A stretch of 10,606 nt of DNA from Hyphomicrobiales bacterium (lineage in GTDB: Bacteria; Pseudomonadota; Alphaproteobacteria; Rhizobiales; Aestuariivirgaceae), in NCBI GenBank assembly GCA_003151375.1, contig PLXI01000267.1:1-10606 (forward strand), given 5' to 3'. Numbering within the stretch: the first letter of the stretch is position 1; every line of letters starts with the position of its first letter. Under the pieces are notes generated by a model. The model did no database searches, was not told where the DNA came from, and saw only the letters and a program-made list of their open reading frames with translations. A program made the position numbers and the translations under genes. Below, one piece after another: positions 7,367 to 10,606 of the stretch.

Positions 7367-7383
7367 GCCTTTTTTCAAAAGGC
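7367..7383. other. Small hairpin between pobA and the binding-protein gene
   Basis: GCCTTTT at 7367-7373 pairs perfectly with AAAAGGC at 7377-7383 around a three-base loop. On the minus-strand transcript no run of U follows and the next gene's ribosome site begins within six bases, so it is not a standard terminator. It could protect a processed downstream mRNA or tune transporter expression; this is inference. Confidence 0.35.
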
Positions 7384-7392
7384 GTTTGCTCG

Positions 7393-8562
7393 TTAATAAG
7401 GGGATCCAACGTAGTTCTCCGCCATCACGCACTGTGCTGCTTGTGATGTGGCGATATAATCAATTTCGCTTTCCTGGATGCGTTGTTCAAAATCTGTCTG
7501 CTGCGGAAAGCGGTGCAGCAATGTCGTCATCCACCATGAAAAGCGAATGGCCTTCCACACCCGGGCTAAAGCCGTGGCCGAGTACTGATCAAGCAGATGG
7601 TCATCATGGGCTGCGTAGCGAAGTTTTAGTGCTTCGAATAAGTAGTGAACGTCTGATACGGCGAGGTTCAATCCCTTGGCCCCTGTCGGTGGCACGATGT
7701 GGGCGGCATCACCACACAAAAACAGATTGCCCCAGCGCATGGTTTCACAAACAAAACTCCGCAACGGTGCAATTGATTTTTCGATCGGGGGGCCAGTGAT
7801 CAAAGCCTCAGAAACTTCGGTCGGCAACCGGCATCTTAACTCATCCCAGAATGCGTCATCGCTCCAATCCTCCGCTTTGTCTTCCAGTGAAACTTGTATG
7901 TAATAGCGGGAAAGATTTGGGTTACGCATTGATGCCAAGGCAAAACCGCGTGCGTGATTGGCATAGACCAGTTCATGTGACACGGGCGGGGTTTCGGACA
8001 AGACACCGAGCCATCCAAACGGGTATACGCGTTCGAACTCTTTTCTCTGCTCAAGCGGAATCATCAGACGACTGATGCCATGAAAACCATCGCACCCAGC
8101 GATGAAGTCGCAATCGATGCGGTGTTCCACGCCGAATTTTTGATAGGTCACAAAAGGCTTTTCCGTCACCACGTCGTGGAGTTCAACAGCAGAAGCTTCG
8201 TCGATCACCTCGGCGCTCGCCTGCTCCAGCGCTTCATATAAGTCCTTGGTGACCTCAGTCTGGCCATAGATCATGACCCGGTTGCCACTAGATTTCTTGA
8301 AATCTACCCGGAACCGCCGGTTCTGTGCTGCGAGATAGCAGCCCTCGTGAATGAGGCCCTCTGCATCCATGCGCTTACCAACACCTGCTTTGCGCAAAGT
8401 CTCAACTGTTCCCCACTCCAATACGCCAGCCCTGATGCGTTTCTGCACATAGTGCCTGGACTGGCGCTCGATCAGAGCTGTTGCAATATTGGCGCGGTTG
8501 AGAAGCTGCGCGAGTAGCAATCCCGCTGGCCCACCGCCGATGATTGCAACCTGGGTTCTCAT
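7393..8562 (-). CDS. pobA: 4-hydroxybenzoate 3-monooxygenase (p-hydroxybenzoate hydroxylase)
   Basis: A 389-residue FAD monooxygenase that hydroxylates 4-hydroxybenzoate to protocatechuate with NAD(P)H and oxygen. It aligns by eye along the whole Pseudomonas PobA (394 residues). FAD motif GGGPAG is at 9-14, RIRAG at 42-46, the DG motif CDGFHG at 157-162 and the GD motif CGDAAHIVPPTGAKGLNLA at 283-301. Active-site residues are kept: Tyr 200, Ser 211, Arg 213 and Tyr 384 correspond to Pseudomonas Tyr 201, Ser 212, Arg 214 and Tyr 385. Arg 33, Gln 34 and Tyr 38, in the segment linked to NADPH preference, are also present. Its ATG overlaps the pcaB stop (ATGA), and it feeds its product straight to PcaHG encoded upstream. 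Confidence 0.97.
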   Translation of the reverse strand: MRTQVAIIGGGPAGLLLAQLLNRANIATALIERQSRHYVQKRIRAGVLEWGTVETLRKAGVGKRMDAEGLIHEGCYLAAQNRRFRVDFKKSSGNRVMIYGQTEVTKDLYEALEQASAEVIDEASAVELHDVVTEKPFVTYQKFGVEHRIDCDFIAGCDGFHGISRLMIPLEQRKEFERVYPFGWLGVLSETPPVSHELVYANHARGFALASMRNPNLSRYYIQVSLEDKAEDWSDDAFWDELRCRLPTEVSEALITGPPIEKSIAPLRSFVCETMRWGNLFLCGDAAHIVPPTGAKGLNLAVSDVHYLFEALKLRYAAHDDHLLDQYSATALARVWKAIRFSWWMTTLLHRFPQQTDFEQRIQESEIDYIATSQAAQCVMAENYVGSPY

Positions 8563-9602
8563 GGTTCAAGCCCAATGGCCGTGGTGTCGTTCAAAAGTTG
8601 AATTGCAATACGTGTTGAGGCACCAGCCGCAACGATCATTTGTGGCAGAAGCATCCATTCCAGGGTCCAGGCGGCACCTGATCTTTCCTGCTCGTGGACC
8701 AAAGACTGGTGGACGCCGGAAACCAGAGTGGCATTGAAACGGGCAAGGGTAACGAGTGCCTCCGCCTGGATTGGATTCTGCTTGTGCTTCATCACCGAAG
8801 ACGTGCCGCTACCGGTGTATTTGAGTTCCGAAAAGTCGTCCTGGGCCATCAAACAAAAGTCGATCCCAAACTTTCCGAGCGCGCCTGTGATGTGGCTGCA
8901 GGCGTTTGCCATTGCCACGATGTTGCCCCGTGAGGCATGCCAATTCTGTTCCTGCACTTCGAGACCTAGCCGTTCGGCAAGATCGGCTTTGAGCGCATAA
9001 GCTCTGTCACCAAACTCACTCAGCAATCCGATCGGTCCACCAAATTGAACAGGGAAGCGACATGATTTGAGCGCCGCGATTGACTCTCCGATTCCCGTGC
9101 TCCACGTGCTGATACGGTCAGCGACAGTGAACTGAAGGGCCGCTTGCATGCGGGTTCGGGCCATCAGTTTGTTGGTGCCGAAAGACGCGTCCAGCTTGTC
9201 GAGATGTTCAAGGATATTTTCCAGCCGAGACAACAGGATCAGAAAAGCTGCCTTGCCGCGGAGCATGAAAGACGTGTCAATCGCATCCTGGCTGGTGGCA
9301 CCGAAATGGATATTTGGGCTTACTTGCTCTTTGAGTTGCGTGACGAGTGCGGGCACCGAAATGCCATCCCGCGCCATGCCCAATCCCAATTTTTCGTAGT
9401 TTGGTTTGAAATGACCGATATTTTTTTCAATTGTTTGTGCGGCTTCACCAGAGATAAATCCTTCCTTGGCTTGCGCCGTGGCCAGCGCGACTTCAAAGGA
9501 CAGCATTGCTGCAAGGTCTGCTTCGACCGAGAACAAGGCCGCGATTTCTTCATCGCCTAGAAGCGGCGACAAGAATTGGTTTTGCTGCAAGGTGAAAGAC
9601 AT
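8559..9602 (-). CDS. pcaB: 3-carboxy-cis,cis-muconate cycloisomerase (beta-carboxymuconate lactonizing enzyme)
   Basis: A 347-residue member of the fumarase/aspartase superfamily converting 3-carboxy-cis,cis-muconate to 4-carboxymuconolactone, the step after ring cleavage by PcaHG. It is the short alphaproteobacterial form; Pseudomonas PcaB is about 450 residues. Conserved blocks are ARTRMQAA (148-155), HFGATSQDAIDT (99-110) and the signature loop GTSSVMKHKQNP (266-277), where Lys 272 replaces the usual Pro of SSxMPxKxNP. The ATG at 9602 is chosen because GAGGA lies five bases upstream, overlapping the pcaG stop. A TTG at 9614 would add four residues and overlap pcaG. The stop overlaps the pobA start. 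Confidence 0.93.
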   Translation of the reverse strand: MSFTLQQNQFLSPLLGDEEIAALFSVEADLAAMLSFEVALATAQAKEGFISGEAAQTIEKNIGHFKPNYEKLGLGMARDGISVPALVTQLKEQVSPNIHFGATSQDAIDTSFMLRGKAAFLILLSRLENILEHLDKLDASFGTNKLMARTRMQAALQFTVADRISTWSTGIGESIAALKSCRFPVQFGGPIGLLSEFGDRAYALKADLAERLGLEVQEQNWHASRGNIVAMANACSHITGALGKFGIDFCLMAQDDFSELKYTGSGTSSVMKHKQNPIQAEALVTLARFNATLVSGVHQSLVHEQERSGAAWTLEWMLLPQMIVAAGASTRIAIQLLNDTTAIGLEP

Positions 9603-9610
9603 CGCATTCC

Positions 9611-10183
9611 TCAAATATCAAAAAACACGGTTTCGTTTTCACCCTGAAGGTGAATGTCGAATGTGTAGATGTTGCCTTGGCGGCCAGCGACCAACGTTTT
9701 GATGCGTTCTTTATGCTCTATCCGGCCCAGTATCGGATCTTGCGAATTGTCCTCGTCGGCGAAGTAGAGGCGGGTATTCAAACCGAGATTAATCCCGCGC
9801 GCCACGAGCCAAATGGTAATGTGAGGTGACTGTCGGCTGCCACTTGGATGCGGCACGGGGCCAGGCTTGATTGTATCAAACCTGTAAACGCCTGTGTCCA
9901 TGTCGGTAGCGCAGCGGCCCCAACCCTGGAAATCATCTGAGTTGTATTTGCCTTCTGCATCGGCCTGCCAAATTTCGATCAACGCATCTTTCAATACCAA
10001 GCCGCCGCCATCAAAAACGCGGCCCGTGATGGTGATGCGCTCACCTTTGGTTTTGGCGCTGAGCATCTCAGCGCCGAGGTCACGTGGATAGACACCTGCG
10101 ATGCCGCTGAAATTCGGAGTAAGTCCGATGTGAACATAGGGGCCCGCGGTTTGCGCCGCAGATTCCTTGAGATCACGAGTCAT
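9611..10183 (-). CDS. pcaG: Protocatechuate 3,4-dioxygenase alpha subunit
   Basis: A 190-residue alpha subunit of the intradiol dioxygenase that opens protocatechuate to 3-carboxy-cis,cis-muconate. Family landmarks are AAQTAGPYVHIGL (9-21), IEIWQADAEGKYN (69-81), GVYRFDTIKPG (98-108) and PHITIWLVARGINLGLNTRL (120-139). As expected for the alpha chain, the iron-ligand Tyr and His set of the beta chain is not complete (VPHPSG replaces the YPW segment). The start at 10183 lies one base after the pcaH stop (TGAGATG) with GGAGGG eight bases upstream inside pcaH. The open frame runs on to 10285, but that part overlaps pcaH and does not resemble PcaG. Confidence 0.95.
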   Translation of the reverse strand: MTRDLKESAAQTAGPYVHIGLTPNFSGIAGVYPRDLGAEMLSAKTKGERITITGRVFDGGGLVLKDALIEIWQADAEGKYNSDDFQGWGRCATDMDTGVYRFDTIKPGPVPHPSGSRQSPHITIWLVARGINLGLNTRLYFADEDNSQDPILGRIEHKERIKTLVAGRQGNIYTFDIHLQGENETVFFDI

Positions 10184-10184
10184 C

Positions 10185-10606
10185 TCAATTGCCCTCCAGT
10201 TTGTTCTCAAACAATGTAGAACGGCGACCGCGCAAGACAATATCGAACCGCCAGGCGCGTGCGTCCATGGGAATGGTGTTGTCATGGTCGTAATGCGAGA
10301 TCAAGCCGCGCACGGCTTGCTTGTCTGGAATTGTTGCGACAATCGGACAGAGATCGATCAGGGGGTCACCTTCAAAATACATTTGGCTAATGAGACGTTG
10401 TGCAAAGCCCGAACCAAACACAGAGAAATGAATATGAGAAGGCCGCCAGTCGTTGACGCCATTTGGCCAGGGATAAGGCCCAGGCTTGATTGTTCGAAAC
10501 GCGTAATGTCCGCTTTCATCTGAAATGCAGCGTCCGCAGCCGGCGAAATTTGGATCTAGTGCCGCAACATAACCGTCCTTCTTGTGCCGATACCCGCCAC
10601 CCGCAT
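10185..10606 (-). CDS. pcaH: Protocatechuate 3,4-dioxygenase beta subunit (partial, N-terminus off window)
   Basis: The C-terminal 139 residues of the catalytic beta subunit; about 100 N-terminal residues lie beyond the right edge. The Fe(III) ligands are all visible with the spacing of the Pseudomonas enzyme: Tyr in GYRHKK (fragment residue 5), Tyr in GPYPW (44) and the two His in RPSHIHF (57 and 59), matching Tyr 408, Tyr 447, His 460 and His 462. LDPNFAGCGRC (16-26) and YFEGDPLIDLCPIV are also typical. The gene ends one base before pcaG, so the two subunits are translationally coupled. The promoter and any PcaQ-like regulator must lie outside the window. Confidence 0.96.
   Translation of the reverse strand, partial: AGGGYRHKKDGYVAALDPNFAGCGRCISDESGHYAFRTIKPGPYPWPNGVNDWRPSHIHFSVFGSGFAQRLISQMYFEGDPLIDLCPIVATIPDKQAVRGLISHYDHDNTIPMDARAWRFDIVLRGRRSTLFENKLEGN

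Noticed and set aside
9603..9614. TTG start for pcaB at 9614
   Set aside because: The ATG at 9602 has a well-placed GAGGA; the TTG would overlap pcaG and has no better site.
10184..10285. Longer N-terminus for PcaG
   Set aside because: The extra 34 residues lie inside pcaH and do not resemble PcaG, which begins near TRDLKESAAQTAGPY.
1..10606. Novel defence, mobile or CRISPR-like system
   Set aside because: The window is filled by recognisable catabolic and transport genes in one direction; no repeat array, transposase, integrase or tRNA was seen.

Overview
The window is one stretch of a bacterial aromatic-catabolism operon. Every gene I can support lies on the minus strand, so transcription runs from the right edge to the left edge. 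It most likely comes from an alphaproteobacterium. The pcaH-pcaG-pcaB order with a short (about 350 residue) PcaB is typical of Rhizobiales-type pca clusters, the O-demethylase is of the LigM/DesA type best known from sphingomonads, and the DNA is of moderate GC. The genus cannot be told from this sequence.

In order of transcription: (1) pcaH (cut by the right edge) and pcaG, the two subunits of protocatechuate 3,4-dioxygenase, then pcaB (3-carboxy-cis,cis-muconate cycloisomerase) and pobA (4-hydroxybenzoate 3-monooxygenase). (2) A complete five-gene branched-chain-amino-acid-type (HAAT/Liv) ABC importer: a Tat-type periplasmic binding protein, two ATPases (LivG- and LivF-like) and two permeases (LivH- and LivM-like). 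(3) A 51-codon remnant that seems to join the N-terminal and C-terminal ends of a short-chain dehydrogenase. (4) A vanillin/benzaldehyde-type aldehyde dehydrogenase. (5) A LigM/DesA-like tetrahydrofolate-dependent aryl O-demethylase, cut by the left edge.

Together the genes describe uptake and funnelling of lignin-type aromatics. The importer probably brings in an aromatic acid. The aldehyde dehydrogenase would turn vanillin into vanillate, the demethylase would turn vanillate into protocatechuate by passing the methyl group to tetrahydrofolate, and PobA would make protocatechuate from 4-hydroxybenzoate. PcaHG and PcaB then start the ortho-cleavage (beta-ketoadipate) route. The individual enzymes belong to known families. 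The unusual points are the combination of a LigM-type demethylase with 3,4-cleavage, the dead dehydrogenase inside a tight operon, and a nested palindrome just before ligM.

Genes are packed tightly: ATGA stop/start overlaps at pcaB/pobA, livG/livF, livH/livM and livM/SDR remnant, and one-base gaps at pcaH/pcaG and livF/livH. The only sizeable gaps are 45 bp before the binding protein (with a small hairpin) and about 130 bp before ligM (with the nested palindrome). I see no convincing rho-independent terminator, RNA gene, insertion sequence or CRISPR array, and no stretch of more than 300 bases without a gene.
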